The notes below the pieces were generated by a model, which was given only the letters and a program-made list of their open reading frames with translations, made no database searches and had not been told where the DNA came from. Of a DNA stretch of 64,000 nt, positions 34,391 through 46,440 are shown piece by piece (position 1 is the first letter of the stretch; every line of letters begins with the position of its first letter). Origin of the DNA: Delphinapterus leucas (lineage: Eukaryota > Chordata > Mammalia > Artiodactyla > Monodontidae); assembly GCF_002288925.2 (NCBI RefSeq), contig NW_022098076.1, positions 77,642,009 to 77,706,008 on the forward strand. Reading direction: 5' to 3'. Position numbers and translations under genes: made by a program.

Positions 34391-35029
34391 TCAGGAAGTA
34401 TCTGACTTCTACAGTGGGAGATGGGAATTCATAAGGTGGGGAATTCCTCAGATACGAAAGAGGTGTTCAGAGGTGCTGGATGGTTGAAAGAGTGACAGAA
34501 TGTTCACTCTGATTGGCTTGTTCCTGAGTTGGGTGATTACATCTCCCATTCTTATTCCCAGGCACTCCTGGGGCTGTTGACCTCCTAGGAGAGCTCCTTC
34601 CTGGTTTCGTTCTCATGGGTGCCTGGCTAGGAGGGCACTGAGCCTGGCTTTGTGACCAGTGTAACCCTGAGGGGAGGCACCACAGATACTGGACAGGATT
34701 GAAGTCTGATGCTGGATTTAATTATCGAATAATTAAAGTGAGAGTTCTTAATAAGGCACTTTTTGAAGAAGAAGTGCACTGATTTGTACAAACACGTACC
34801 ACTTACCAACATTCATTAATTCAACAACGTTTTGAGCACTATGTATTTTTAGAAGGTGACAAAGGCCTGAACCATAGTAACTCTTGCTTTAATTACTGAT
34901 TTTCCTTGAAGGAGAGTGTAAGGATTAGACAGGAAGAGAAAAGGGAACGGGGAAAGGGCTTCTTGAGGACTGATATTGTTGTGGTGGGTGTCAGAGCATT
35001 CTGGCGCCTTTGCACTTGCTCTGACCTCA
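34391..35029. other. Unclassified non-coding stretch
   Basis: No repeat family or exon was recognised. Confidence 0.35.
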
Positions 35030-35180
35030 CCTTAGCCTTTGAGAGGGGGAAACCGAGCCTCAGAAAGTTTACCTAAGTCGATCAAGGTCATGCAGCTAAC
35101 AAAGACTAAATGACAGAGTCAATCCAGATTCAAGTTTGACTCCAAAACCTATGATTTCTGCAACTATTATGCTTTCTAGC
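35030..35180 (-). mobile_element. MIR SINE fragment
   Basis: The reverse MIR core is visible: 'gagcctcagaaagtttacct', 'caaggtcatgcagctaac', 'cagattcaagtttgac'. Confidence 0.7.
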
Positions 35181-35239
35181 CAGATACAAAATTTTAGGAT
35201 CTGCCAAAAATTTCTCAGAAGAGGTGGCATCAGGTACCA

Positions 35240-35475
35240 GTGTGCTTGCTGACGGAGGGCTTGTGCTCTGGAGTCGGAACTGACCTGGCTTTTTGAATCC
35301 TGGTTCTGCTACTTAGGAACTCTGATCATAACTAAGTCACTTAACTTCTTTGGTCCTCAGTTTCCTCATCTGTAAAATGGGGCTAATAATAGTAACTCTC
35401 TAAAATGTTAGCATTTAGCATGGTGCCTGGAGCTAGTAAATTAAGCAACACCAACTGTTATTGTTACTGATGTTC
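35240..35475 (+). mobile_element. MIR SINE, nearly full length
   Basis: The typical order is present: 'gaatcctggttctgctac', 'cctcagtttcctcatctgta', 'aaatggggctaataatagta'. It forms a near inverted pair with the MIR 60 bp upstream. Confidence 0.87.
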
Positions 35476-36029
35476 AGCAGATGGTTTTTATTATAGAATA
35501 TGTTTTATATTCTGTCTATATTCAGTCAAACAAAGATACTGTAGATTTACTTTGTGGGATAACTAAGTTCTGACTATGGTACAGTTGATGGGATTACTGC
35601 TTAGATAATCTGATTTGGTTATTAGGTGTTTAGATTATTCTTGAAATAAGTTGTGAAAAAAAACCTGAAAGCACTGTTTCAGCTGTTTAATGATATGTTT
35701 AGTATAGATGTGATAATGACTGAATTGGATTAATTACGGGGTCCTTCAATAGATTGTTTAATAGTAGATTTGCAGATATCTTTTCAGATGAGTTCACGTG
35801 TTAGATGAATGGCTTGAACTTCAAGTTTACCTGCAGCAGCCTGAGGGCTGGAACAGGTCTTTTCTGAAGAAGAACTTGTAAAAACTAATATTTTGGGTCT
35901 TCTGGGGCATGGAAGTTGATATCATTAAAACTGCAAAGAAAGGAGAAGGGAGGGTCTGTGCACCACTGATTTACATTTATTTCTGTGTTTGCAAAACTCA
36001 CACAGGGCCTGTGTGAGACTGTTCTGCAT
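35476..36029. other. Unclassified AT-rich stretch
   Basis: It is AT-rich with no recognised transposable element or exon. Confidence 0.35.
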
Positions 36030-36290
36030 AATCGTCATTGCCAACATCTATTTAATGCTTGCTAATATCTGGGCACCATGTTAAGTCCTTTGCATGTATT
36101 TTCTTATGTACTTCTTACATTAAATAGTACTGGTGCCAGTAGATACTAATAGTTTACCCATTTCTACACACAAGGAAACTGAGGCTCAGAGAGGCTAAGT
36201 AACTTGCTCAAGGATACACAGCTGGAAAAGTGGGAGGATGGATATAAAACCAGGCAGACTGACTGCAAAGCCCCCACTCTTAGCCTAGCC
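36030..36290 (-). mobile_element. MIR SINE, nearly full length
   Basis: Reverse MIR blocks are clear: 'ctgggcaccatgttaagtcc', 'aaggaaactgaggctcagag', 'taacttgctcaaggatacac'. Confidence 0.87.
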
Positions 36291-37118
36291 CAGAACTTGT
36301 AAATGAAAGCCCTTGTTGGCAATGAGATTCCTGTTGGCTCTGGAATAGGGAAAGGTATTCAGTGTGGATCCAGCGTAGTTTAGTGTCTATGCTTAAAAGT
36401 GGCCCCTTGCTTCTTTGCTCCTATGAGAGACAGACAGGAAGCCAGAATCTCTTGCTGGATAGGAACTAAGAGGCATGTAGCCTGATTGTATTGGCAGCCG
36501 TCCCACAAAGTGGAGGAGAGCTGGCCTTAGGCTGAAGCCAGTGCTATGAATAGTAGAGTGGAAATTTCTGGGTCTTTGATGACATCACGGGATTGACCCA
36601 GAAGCTTGCTCTGCTTCTGGACTTTGGCTCGTGTGATTGATTTCCGTGTTTCTGTGGCAGAAACATCTAGTTGCCTCTTCAATATCATCCTTTCCTTACT
36701 AACCAAAGCCTGGTTTTGTTCAGGGTGGCCGTTGCTAGTTAAAAACCTAACCTTCTCAGTCTCCCTTGTGTGGGCTCGCCGTGCAACCTGGTGCTACCCG
36801 ATGAGATATAAATAGAGATCCCTGCTGGGAAGTGCTAGTAAGGCTCTGCTTTTCTGATAAAGGCATGTCTCTTCTTCCTTCCTGATGCCTATGGAATGCT
36901 GGTAGCTGGGGCTGGAACAGACATCCTGGTTGCGTGAGGGAAAGACCAAGAGATTTGCAGAACCTTGCTGGGAGGCCTTACCTTCTTGTTACATGAGAGA
37001 AAATAAAACCCTAGTGTGTTTAGACCAGTGTTTCCCCGTCTTTGTTATTTGCATACTAATGCAGTTCCTAACTGAGAAATTGAAATCCTTCATTGACAAG
37101 GATCCCTTCTTGGTGTCG
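36291..37118. other. Unclassified non-coding stretch
   Basis: No family, exon or RNA gene was recognised. Confidence 0.35.
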
Positions 37119-37119
37119 G

Positions 37120-37570
37120 GTTAACTTTTGCTGCATAACAAACTTATGACTTACAACAGCAGTCGTTTTATTATTTTTCATGTGTGAATCTGAGGGGCAG
37201 AAATTGGGACAGGGCACAGGGGAGCAGCTTATCTCTGCTCCAGGATGTTTGAGGCTCAGATGGGATGACTTGAATGGATGGGAGCTGGGACGTTATTATT
37301 GACTCATGTACCTGGTACGTTAATGATGCTCCCACATGGCCTCTCTCTCCAGCATCATGAGCTGGTCTTCTTACACGGGGGCTCAGGGTTCCAAGAGGGA
37401 GAAGCAGAAACTTTTAAAAGCTATGCCCAGAACCGATATGGTGTCACGTCTACCTTATTCAGTTGATCAGAGCTGCCCAGACTGAGGGGAGTAGAGGTTT
37501 AGACTTCACTTCCTGATTGGAGGAGGGAAGAAATTGATGATGGCCATCTTTGAAGACAGGCTGTCACAGT
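37120..37570 (-). mobile_element. MaLR/ERVL-type LTR, MLT1-like
   Basis: It begins 'gttaacttttgctgcataac', followed by 'ctccaggatgtttgaggct', 'cccacatggcctctctct', 'gggttccaagagggagaag' and 'ctgcccagactgaggggag'. The layout and reverse orientation match the LTR at 33,878-34,390. No retroviral internal frames were seen between them. Confidence 0.62.
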
Positions 37571-38913
37571 TGGTAAATTGACAACGATTTGTGGATTTGT
37601 AGGCAGTTCCTCTTCTTTAGGTATAAAGGATAGTCTTTGAATTTACCTTGTATCTGGAAGGTGTTCAATACTTAAGTGTGGGTTATATTCTGCTGTGTGA
37701 GCTTTTTATGTTTTTCATCCTCTGGCACAATTGAAAAATTGCCATTTTGCCATAATATCTTTGCAAAGTCAGTGGAGAAGACCATCACATGGGCAGTTGG
37801 GAGAATGTCAGTGGTATGTACTGATTAGGGAATGAGGATGGGGGTGAGTGAAAGCAGCTCTTCACTAAGGAGAAGAATGATCTTTTAGGATTGAGAGTGT
37901 TAGAGTGAGTTAATAAAGAACTTGCTAGTTGGTACCTGAGCTCAGAAAGAATGAGGACTTGATTGCCATCCGAGAGATGTTGCATCCGGGGATGTTTACT
38001 GGTCACCTACCGCCAGCCAGGTACTGTGGGGCTGTGAGCATGCCAACTCCAAACATTTTGGTCATTTTGAGGCGTGAGGCTGACAGCCTCAAACCAAAAT
38101 AGAGGAGATGGTTGCTGGTGTTCATGTTGTGAGGAGATGATCTTGGGGCAGTCTGTGCTAGCTTCTGTCTTGGTACCAGGCCACAGAGAGGCTCAGAGAA
38201 GGTCGGAACATGGTCTACTGGAGGGCTTCTCACTTCTCATGCATGAAGAAGGGCAACTCAACGCTTACCTCTCCTGAGCTTGAAGGAAGGAAATAGATAC
38301 TCAGGTTTAGGAAGATAGTCTAGGACCAGGGTTGCCCCAGGGGCCACATCATTGTGGGAGGTAGAGAGGAATGGATGGGGGAAATCTCTCCAAAAGTATT
38401 ATCCCAGTTGATGGTCTTTCTACCATTAGAGATACATTCCTTTGACTCAGTTTTTCCAGCTTCAAGAAACTTCTACTGAAATACAACTACCTTTGAAAGG
38501 GTTGACATTTAAAATCTGTGCCTCTCCATCGCCATGTGCGGTGGTATCAACAAGGATGAAGAAGTCCAGGGGATACACATAATGCACAGAACCTGTCTCA
38601 GGAAAGATTGCCATTTACCTGGTGAGAAGTGCACAGTATCCTTTTCATATGAAAATTCACCCACAGGTAGTATGCGAGGGCACACAAAGTATGTGTGAGT
38701 GCTTAAGATCCGTCTTTGAAGAACTCAGTAGGCCGGAATCAGCCTCCTCTGTGAGGGGTAAACATTAATAGGCTTATGTCATTATGAGCGATTACATTTT
38801 AAATTAGTCCTCTGCTGAGAGCAGGGCTTTGTGTGGAACCTTCCACAGACCATGGTGGTGGTGGAGACGTCAGGCTGGGAGTGGCCTGAGTGGCAGGAGG
38901 TGAGACAATAATT
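37571..38913. other. Unclassified non-coding stretch
   Basis: About 1.3 kb without a recognised repeat or gene. Confidence 0.4.
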
Positions 38914-38929
38914 CTGCCTCCTTTTTTTT

Positions 38930-39131
38930 TTTTTTTTTTGCGGTACGCGGGCCTCTCACTGCTGTGGCCTCTCCTGTTGCAGAGCACAGGCTCCGGACGT
39001 GCAGGCTCAGCGGCCATGGCTCATGGGCCCAGCCGCTCCGCGGCACGTGGGATCTTCCTGGACCGGGGCACGAACCCATGTCCCCTGCATCGGCAGGCGG
39101 ACTCTCAACCACTGCGCCACCAGGGAAGCCC
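38930..39131 (-). mobile_element. CHR-type SINE (short form), CpG-rich
   Basis: This is a full-length copy in reverse, with T tail on the left and head ending 'ccaccagggaagccc'. Many CpG sites are retained. The TSD is ctgcctcctttttttt at 38,914-38,929 and 39,132-39,147; its T-run is partly indistinguishable from the tail. Confidence 0.94.
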
Positions 39132-39147
39132 CTGCCTCCTTTTTTTT

Positions 39148-40348
39148 GGTCACCTGTGGTCAGTTTCACTGGCTTTCTTTGGGCTGGTCCAGACTAGGAA
39201 CACGTATTAGTTTTCAAAAGCCCCGTTACCTGGTATTAACTATTTGAATACATACACGTACCCTTTGCCTTTTGGTTTGCTCATTACCTTCTCTCTGTCT
39301 TCAGAATTTCAGAATCCATCATCTGACCACAGGCTCCCCTTTGTGAGTCCCTTCCTGTATACTTGGATGATGTGGCCACTGCCTGGGTGACTGACCTGGA
39401 CTCATTAATTCTACTATTCTGACATCTCATTGTTGCTGACTCTGCTAATTGTAGGGACTGCTCCATCCTTGGTTCTGTTTGTTCCATTTTGCTCTCTTCA
39501 GCTGAACCCTCAGGAGGACTGATTTTGTCATGTTGCTCATTTCCATTTTTCATTGCTTTTCATTATTTCTGTGACAGACACAGTGGCAGGCTGAAAAGAC
39601 GTGTATTCCCGTTTTTAACACAGTCTAGGAAAATCCAGAGGAAGAGAAGGAGTGAGCATCATTTTTACTGACGTAGGTTCTTTGCTTTCCCTGTGGTACT
39701 TATTTGTTTTTTAAAAACACAAAGCCTTTGGAGAGTCTTAACAGATCTAGAGACAAAACATAACAAAACACAACAAAAACACCACACCTGCCCAAAGATG
39801 CTCAAGCAGAGGGTGGGAAAACAAAGTGAGGCAGTCACTCCAGTGGATCTCCACCCCTTCCTAGGTAACTGCTTGGCTACAAATAGGACTGTTGGGAGGG
39901 AGGGGACTTGGGAGTCTTGGATTAAAAAACAACAACAATAAAGAAACTGAAACCACTTGACTGGTTGAGGAGATGGAAGATAGATGATTCTAGAATAGAA
40001 GTTGGGGATACGATGAAATATGATGAAATAAGGCAGAGCCATCATGGGCCACGGCTCCCAGCCTTTATGAGTTTTCAAGTTGGTCTCCCGTTCTTGTGAA
40101 GTCATGTGCATGGGGCAGTGTGGGTTGCTGGCATCCAGAGAGAGTAACAGAGGCGTTGGTGTGAAGGTGTGAAGGCCCGGCCCATGGCTGGTGTGGTGCA
40201 AGTGCTGGGTGTTTTGTTATGGGGCCTTGCATGTCTTGGAGTGAATTGATGGGGAAAATGGCACTGGAGAGGGGGTTGGGGTCAGACATAGGAAGGCTCG
40301 GAGTGCCATACCAGCTTTGCAGCAGTGCCCATGTTCTGGTGATGTTTG
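39148..40348. other. Unclassified non-coding stretch
   Basis: The minus-strand frame at 39,665-40,201 (178 codons) is the second longest here. It shows no known domain and is probably chance in AT-rich sequence. No repeat was recognised. Confidence 0.4.
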
Positions 40349-40349
40349 T

Positions 40350-40635
40350 GTCAGTCAGGGTCCCAGCATGCTCATGTGAGGATTAATTAAGGAGAGTTTA
40401 ATAAAAGGATTATTTGTGAAGTGGGGAGCAGAGTGTAGAGAAACCATTAAGGTTTAGTGCAGTCCCCCTGGCCTAGTAAGAGAGGGCTTGGTTGTCACCT
40501 GCGGGCCTGACATTGCAAGGGGAAGGTATGGTCACCTTACCCAGAGGTGGCCAGGGCTGTGTCCTGACAGTGCCTGTCCAGAGTGAAGACCTTTGTGGTG
40601 ATCCCACAGGAGGAGATGGCAATAAATACCTGCTT
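40350..40635. mobile_element. Possible ancient LTR-like or other repeat
   Basis: The text 'gtcagtcagggtcccagcat' and 'aggagagtttaataaaagga' is familiar from old mammalian interspersed repeats, but I cannot assign a family. Confidence 0.35.
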
Positions 40636-40669
40636 CTCTTCCTCGCTCTGATTTCTTACCATTGCTGCC

Positions 40670-40711
40670 TGTTTTGGCTACGACTCTCCGGAGAAATGAA
40701 ACCAACAGGAT

Positions 40712-40755
<44 letters not shown>

Positions 40756-41150
40756 AGTTGATTCATTGATTATTTTAAGGAAATGGCTCACATGATTGTA
40801 GGGACTTAGCAACTCTAAAATCTGACGAGGTAGGCCAGCAGGCTGGAGACCCGGGGAAGAATTGCAGTTCAAGTCCAAAGGCAGTCTGCTGACAGAATTC
40901 CATCTTGCTGGTGGGAGGTGAGTTTTTGCCCTAGTCAGGCCTTCAACTGATTGGATGAGGCCCACCCATAATAGGTAGGGAAAGCTGCTTTACTCAAAGT
41001 CCACTGATTTAAATGTTAATCTCATCCAAAACAAAACCAAAACCAAAACCAAAAAGCAAACCACCTTTAAAAAAAAATCTAGAATACTATTTGACCAAAT
41101 ATCTAGGTACCATGGCCAGCCAAGTTGATGCATAAAATTAACCACCACAC
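40670..41150 (-). mobile_element. Ancient LTR-like repeat with internal CA tract
   Basis: It begins 'actctccggagaaatgaaac' and 'caacaggatgt', continues through 'ggccagcaggctggagaccc' and 'cttcaactgattggatgagg', and ends 'gatgcataaaattaaccacc'. It is a widespread old mammalian repeat that I cannot name with certainty. The CA microsatellite at 40,714 lies where the family normally carries a short TATACACA stretch. Confidence 0.65.
40714..40753. repeat. (CA)n microsatellite
   Basis: About 20 pure CA dinucleotides sit inside the LTR-like repeat. Pure tracts of this length usually vary in length between individuals. Confidence 0.97.
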
Positions 41151-41895
41151 TGCCCAGTGGTCAGTGTCAGTGAGAAACCAGAGGGCGTGGGAACCTCTTG
41201 ATGCCAGGCAGGTGGGTCGGCCTCCCAGGCACAGAAGCTGAGGGAGGCTGGGCCTGGAGGAGACAAACCATTTACCCCAATGTGATGTGGAAGAAAATCA
41301 GGTCAGCATTTTGCTTCTACACCCTCACTGCTCTAAAAGCTCGGATTGAGGTGGCAGGTCTTCCTGAACTGTAAGTGTTTCCAGAGTCGCTGTATAATCT
41401 AAGACCTCCTCCTGGCCCCCAGCAAATGGATACAGGCATCAAAAAGAAGTGAAATCTCTTAAAATGCTGCTGGTTTTCCTTTATGTTTTTATTTAATTGT
41501 TTTCTTAAAGTACAAGAGTAGGGATATAAGCCACGTGTGATATTGAAATGCAAGCACCTGGACAGTCTGGAGAAACAGAAAACCTTAATATCAAGATCTG
41601 TGTACCTAGTTCACTGTAAGACTCCCCCCGACCCTATGCGCCCCGCCCCCCCTTCACAGTGCACGCATGAGCACACACACACAGACACACAGACACACAC
41701 ATTGGCTGTTCTGTATTTCCAGAGGATGGCACAGAGGACTTAGGCCCAGAGAGATTTAAGTTAGATCCTATGAGGAGCTTCATTACTGAGGCTGTGAAAT
41801 AGCAGGAAGGGTTTCTCTATTGGGTTGTTTTGAATGTCAGACTTCATTGGAAAGTAAATATACCAGGGTCAAATTTACATCAAAAGAACACATGT
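41151..41895. other. Unclassified stretch with imperfect CA repeat
   Basis: An interrupted CA/GACA run lies near 41,670-41,701. Nothing else was recognised. Confidence 0.45.
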
Positions 41896-41907
41896 AAAAC
41901 AGAGACT

Positions 41908-42122
41908 GGGGCTTCCCTGGTGGCGCAGTGGTTGCGAGCCCGCCTGCCGATGCAGGGGACGCGGGTTCGTGCCCTGGTCTGGGAGGATCCCGCATGCCGC
42001 GGAGCGGCTGGGCCCGTGAGCCATGGCCGCTGAGCCTGCGCGTCCGGAGCCTGTGCTCCGCAATGGTAGAGGCCACAACGGTGAGAGGCCCGCGTACCGC
42101 AAAAAACAAAACAAAACAAAAA
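41908..42122 (+). mobile_element. CHR-type SINE (short form), CpG-rich
   Basis: This is a full-length copy with A box TGGCGCAGTGG, B box GGGTTCGTGCCC and tail units of caaaa. The TSD aaaacagagact is perfect at 41,896-41,907 and 42,123-42,134. Retained CpGs suggest recent insertion. Confidence 0.95.
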
Positions 42123-42134
42123 AAAACAGAGACT

Positions 42135-42846
42135 TGATGAGTTATTTAGCCATTCAAGTCAGAAATGGCTTTTAAGAACAGATAATTGCTGCAGTTCTTC
42201 ATTTTGTACGATGGAGTATGTCCATTGAGTTCTGAAATGTTCTGCAGAAGTGACGAGAATCTGAAGATGGCTGTCATGGATAAGCAGAAGACAAGGTTAT
42301 GTGCTGGAGATACCATAAGGTTGAAATTCAGGCAACCTAAGGGATGGCTTCTAGACGTGGAAAAGCATGACCACAGGCACTGCCTAGGTAGGCGGATGCA
42401 GACCAGCCTCAGTCCTGGTTAGTGGGAAAGTAACTGGCTGCTTTATTTAGGCAAGTCTCTTCCCTTTCCCGGGGTCTTCCTCCCTGAAATGGAGAACAGT
42501 CAGGTCTTAGTACTGGAGTGGCTGATGTGAGCACACATTACCTCCATCAGATTAACATCCCTCAGACCACTTCTTTCCTGCATCTCACATATGGCTTAGG
42601 TCATGGGTCTGAGGGAAACAACTTTTATTCTGGCTACAGCTGATTGGATGGACAGATGTATTTACTGAAGCCGCAGGCCGCCATGTCTTCATTTGACACA
42701 ATGGATGTTGAAGGACTCTGAGGTGCCTGGTGGAGGGTCTGCTTAATCAGAGTGCTTAGTTGCCTCGTGGAAATCTGGCCAAATCAGGTTGTCTCTCTTC
42801 AGAGGGAATGCTAAGAAACCTGTAGGTCACTCGAGTTTCATACCAC
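42135..42846. other. Unclassified non-coding stretch
   Basis: No repeat family or exon was recognised. Confidence 0.35.
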
Positions 42847-42863
42847 CCAAAGATGTTGAGTTG

Positions 42864-43271
42864 CAGAATGGCCATCATCAAAAGTCTACAGACAATAAAT
42901 GCTGGAGAGGGTGTGGAGAACAGGGAACCCTCCTACACTGTTGGTGGGAATGTAAATTGGTGCAGCCACTGTGGAAAACAGTATGGCGGTTCCTTAAAAA
43001 ACTAAAAATAGAACTACCATATGATCCAGCAGTCCCACTCCCGGGCATATATCCGGAGAAAACCATAATTCAAAAAGATACATATACCCCTGTGTTCACT
43101 GCAGCTCTGTTTACAGTAGCCAAGACATGGAAGCCTCCTAAATGTTCATCGACAGATAAATGGTTAAAGATGTGGTGTATATACAACGGAATCCTACTCA
43201 GCCATAAAAAAGAAGGAAATAATGCCATTTGCAGCAACATGGATGGACCTAGAGATTATCAAACTAAATGA
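42864..43271 (+). pseudogene. L1 ORF2 C-terminal fragment
   Basis: This is the C-terminal tail of the L1 ORF2 protein, the LINE-1 endonuclease/reverse transcriptase. Frame is kept from the insertion point. The cysteine-rich knuckle C-x3-C-x7-H-x4-C ([18 protein letters not shown]) lies at 42,900-42,953. It is followed by [20 protein letters not shown] and then WKPPKCSSTDKWLKMW. Near 43,178-43,190 two bases of a TA run appear lost compared with the family, so the reading shifts and ends at 43,271. Endonuclease and reverse transcriptase domains are absent, so it is a dead fragment. Confidence 0.9.
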
Positions 43272-43700
43272 AGTCAGCCAGACAGAGAAAGACAAATATT
43301 ATATGATATCACTTACATATGGAATCTAAAGAAAAAGATGATATGAATGAACTTACAAAACAGAAACAGACTCACAGACTTCGAACACAAACTTACGGTT
43401 AACAAAGGGGAAATGTTAGGGGAGGGATAAATTAGGAGTTTGGGATTAACATATACTCACCACTATATATAAAATAGATAATCAACAAGGACCTACTGTA
43501 TAGCACAGGGTACTCTACTCAATATTCTGTAATAACTTATATGGGAAAAGAAACAGAAAAGGAATGGATATGTGCATATATATAACTGAATCACTTAGCT
43601 GTACACTTAAAACTAACACAGCATTGTAAGTCAACTATACTGCGATATAAAATAAAAATTAAATTAAAAAATTAGAGTATGGTAAACTGAAGAAAAAAAA
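42864..43700 (+). mobile_element. 5'-truncated L1, 837 bp, with full TSD
   Basis: The element holds the last part of ORF2 and the 3' untranslated region of a cetartiodactyl L1. The 16-bp TSD caaagatgttgagttg (42,848-42,863) matches caaagatgttgagctg (43,701-43,716) with one change. After the normal A-rich L1 terminus at about 43,650-43,668 come about 20 extra bases and a second A run, a possible 3' transduction. Confidence 0.95.
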
Positions 43701-43716
43701 CAAAGATGTTGAGCTG

Positions 43717-43984
43717 GACCTGAGCCCCCAGGAGGCTGCTGTATGTCTCAGAACTGGGATACAAAGTCAACGAGGCATCTTCCTGTGACATCCCATTTTC
43801 CTGTGTAGCCTTGGAATAAATCCCCATCACCCAAGGTGACTTGAGTGCCTCTGCCCTGTCTGCTTAACCATTTTGACTCATGGGTCGAAACGTTCAAAAC
43901 CGTCAAAAGAGCTAGTTGTAAAACCAGTACAATCCCACCTAACTCTAACAGTGTCGATTCCAGTTCTACTCATATATATTGCCA
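43717..43984. other. Unclassified non-coding stretch
   Basis: Nothing was recognised between the L1 and a MIR. Confidence 0.35.
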
Positions 43985-44400
43985 GGGAGGCAGGGTAGTG
44001 CAGGGGGCTAAGAGAATGGGTTCTGGGGTCAGAGGCTTGGATTCAGTTTAAGCTCTGCCACTGTTAGGTAGGGTATCGCTCCAGTTTCTGTAACACGGAC
44101 ACAAAATAACAGAGCCTTTGACAAGCAAGATGGAAGTTTATTTCACGTTCCCATAGCAGTGTGGGTGTAATCAATGCAATTCTGATTTCTGTAGTTTTAT
44201 GACCAAAGAAGAATGAGAAAAAGATATTGGGGTTAACTAGTGGTCTCTGCCACAGTAACTTCCTAACCTTCTGGCTTGTTGAAGGTTCTTATAAAACAGG
44301 AATAATAATAGTAACTCACTCCTAGGGTGGTTGTGAGGCTTAAATAAGATTGCATGTAGAACAGTGCCGGGCACATATTAAAATACACATTAATGGTTAG
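43985..44400 (+). mobile_element. MIR SINE interrupted by an unidentified insert
   Basis: The MIR head ('agagaatgggttctggggtc', 'ttaagctctgccactgtta') ends near 44,066. The MIR tail ('aacaggaataataatagta', 'ggttgtgaggcttaaataag') resumes near 44,255. About 190 bp between them ('gatggaagtttatttcacgt') resemble another old repeat that I cannot name. Confidence 0.65.
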
Positions 44401-46228
44401 CAATTCTTTTTCTTCCTAGTCTTCTGCTTATTCATTCTTCTTCTTCTTATTCAAAATCAGGGATGATGCACAGAACTAAAACGTGGGGAAAATTCAAGAG
44501 CTGTCAAAAAATGTAGCAATATCTTTAATGCCTAGTGGGTACAAAAAAAGGCTTGTTGAAATCTTTCCGGTTTTGACCATTTTTAGACAACCACTAGGAC
44601 AAAGAGGAACCTGCAGGATATTCCCAGCACCCCAAGCTCACCGCTGCATCATGAGTGACATCAAGCAGTAGAGAAGCCCCCTCGATTATATCATATCCTG
44701 CAAGGAGAAGCCGCTATGGCAAAATCTCAGAGCTTGCTGTGCGTTTTGCCCGGGAAACCAGAGTTGCATGATTTCTATGAACTTGAAAGTTAACTGTACC
44801 CAGTATGGACGTGAAGCATGTGTATGCACACGTGTGTGGTGCGCCTGTGTGTGAAGTTAGCCACATACCAGTTAAACCTTAGTATATGCTGAAGGGATGG
44901 GGTGGTGTTGAGAGCCATCGGGGGAAACTGAACAATGAACTTACCATGTTGCTTGACTCCACGAGTGCTGGGATTTAGACACTGAATCTGAGCCATTAGT
45001 TTGTGGCTTTACTTTTTTAATAGGAAAATGTTCCACACAGGTCGAGCACTGTTCGCGTTACAGTTGTTTAACACTTTCACATGCTTCTGAGATACCAAAC
45101 GTGGAATGTTCCTCAAGTAACACAGAATACAAACAGTTATTTCAGACATTCCAGAAATGAAGTGCTACCAGCCTCACTGTGTTCCTCTACTCTGGCGAGT
45201 CATGAAAGACATATTCTTAATGGGAAACAGAAGAGGATTGTGAATATTAAAAAAGCAGCCCAGCCAGCTAGAGTTAAACTGTTGGGATGAGATATTAACT
45301 GAAACCACATGTGAAGTGCAGCTGTTTCTGTTGAAGCTTTCATCAGGCTCAAGTGGAAAGATTGGTGGGTTTTAATATGTGGTTTCCAGCCAAGCCAATA
45401 GGAATCTGGGGAAAATGTGTGTGAAATCAGGGCTCTGCCAGGGGGGTCCTGAGCTCTGGGCTGGCTTTTCTTTCTGTTAATTTAAACAGGGGTAACCCAA
45501 TGCTGAGGGCCAGCCTGCTCCATCCAAAGGTTTAGCTGAAAGGATGACTGCCGCCTGTGGAGTTTTGGGACTCTTCACATTCCCTTTCAAGAGAAAGGAA
45601 GTAGGTCCCCTGGTGTCTGCAGTAGGGATGAAGGAGGAGTCTTCCTGTATCTGTCCTCTGCTACTTCCTCTCAGAACCATCTAGAATTCATTCAGCTTCT
45701 ACTAACTTATAGCACTGAGAGATGCCAGCTCTGTGCACACTTCCTGATAATGCCCATTGGGTTCAACCTCTGAGGATTTAAACTTGCTAAGGAAAGTGGT
45801 GATAGGTACGTGTTGTATATCAAATACGTATGATATCTGTTATATGAACATGAAGACATTAGAAATTAACAAAAGAATATCTAAGGTGTGAGATGAGTGC
45901 AAAAATAAGGATGGATTGCATAGTATTTCTTTACAAAGACTGCATTAGTGAACTGATTTAAAGGTTGGTTGGGATGCTGCGTGATTTTGTCCAGCCTGCT
46001 CTTGGGGTCTTAGGTTATTGCGGAGATCTTAGACAATTACTTCTGGACTGACTACTGGGTGACGTCAGCCTTCCACCACGTGCCCCCAGCATCTCAATAT
46101 TGCTTTCAGCCCACGAGATGTATATCAGAAATAATCTCTGTGGGCCCACAAATTTAGGAGATGAGGGAGGAAAACGAAAATATTCAAATTGTACTCAGTG
46201 ATCTTAGTTGAAAGGCCACCATTTATAT
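44401..46228. other. Long unclassified non-coding stretch
   Basis: About 1.8 kb without a confident repeat, gene or RNA. Alternating TGTG/CACA words cluster near 44,815-44,855. Confidence 0.4.
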
Positions 46229-46229
46229 G

Positions 46230-46440
46230 CATTGATTCACGTGTTCAGCAAACATTTATTAGGCAGCTGCAAGATTCAGGGGAGTTGCAAGGTGCTCTGG
46301 CTCTGAGGGATACGCAGATGTATAAGGAGGAAAGGAATTGGCATTTATTGAGCACATACAATGTGCCAGGCATCATGTAGGCCCTTTAATTACATTTTCT
46401 CATTTAATTCCCAAAACTGAAAGGGAGAAATTATAAGACG
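46230..46440 (-). mobile_element. L2/MIR fragments
   Basis: The reverse L2 end ('cagcaaacatttattaggca') is followed by 'tttattgagcacatacaatg' and 'tgccaggcatcatg', typical of old MIR or L2 tails. Confidence 0.6.

Noticed and set aside
39665..40201. 178-codon minus-strand frame
   Set aside because: No family resemblance; likely chance.
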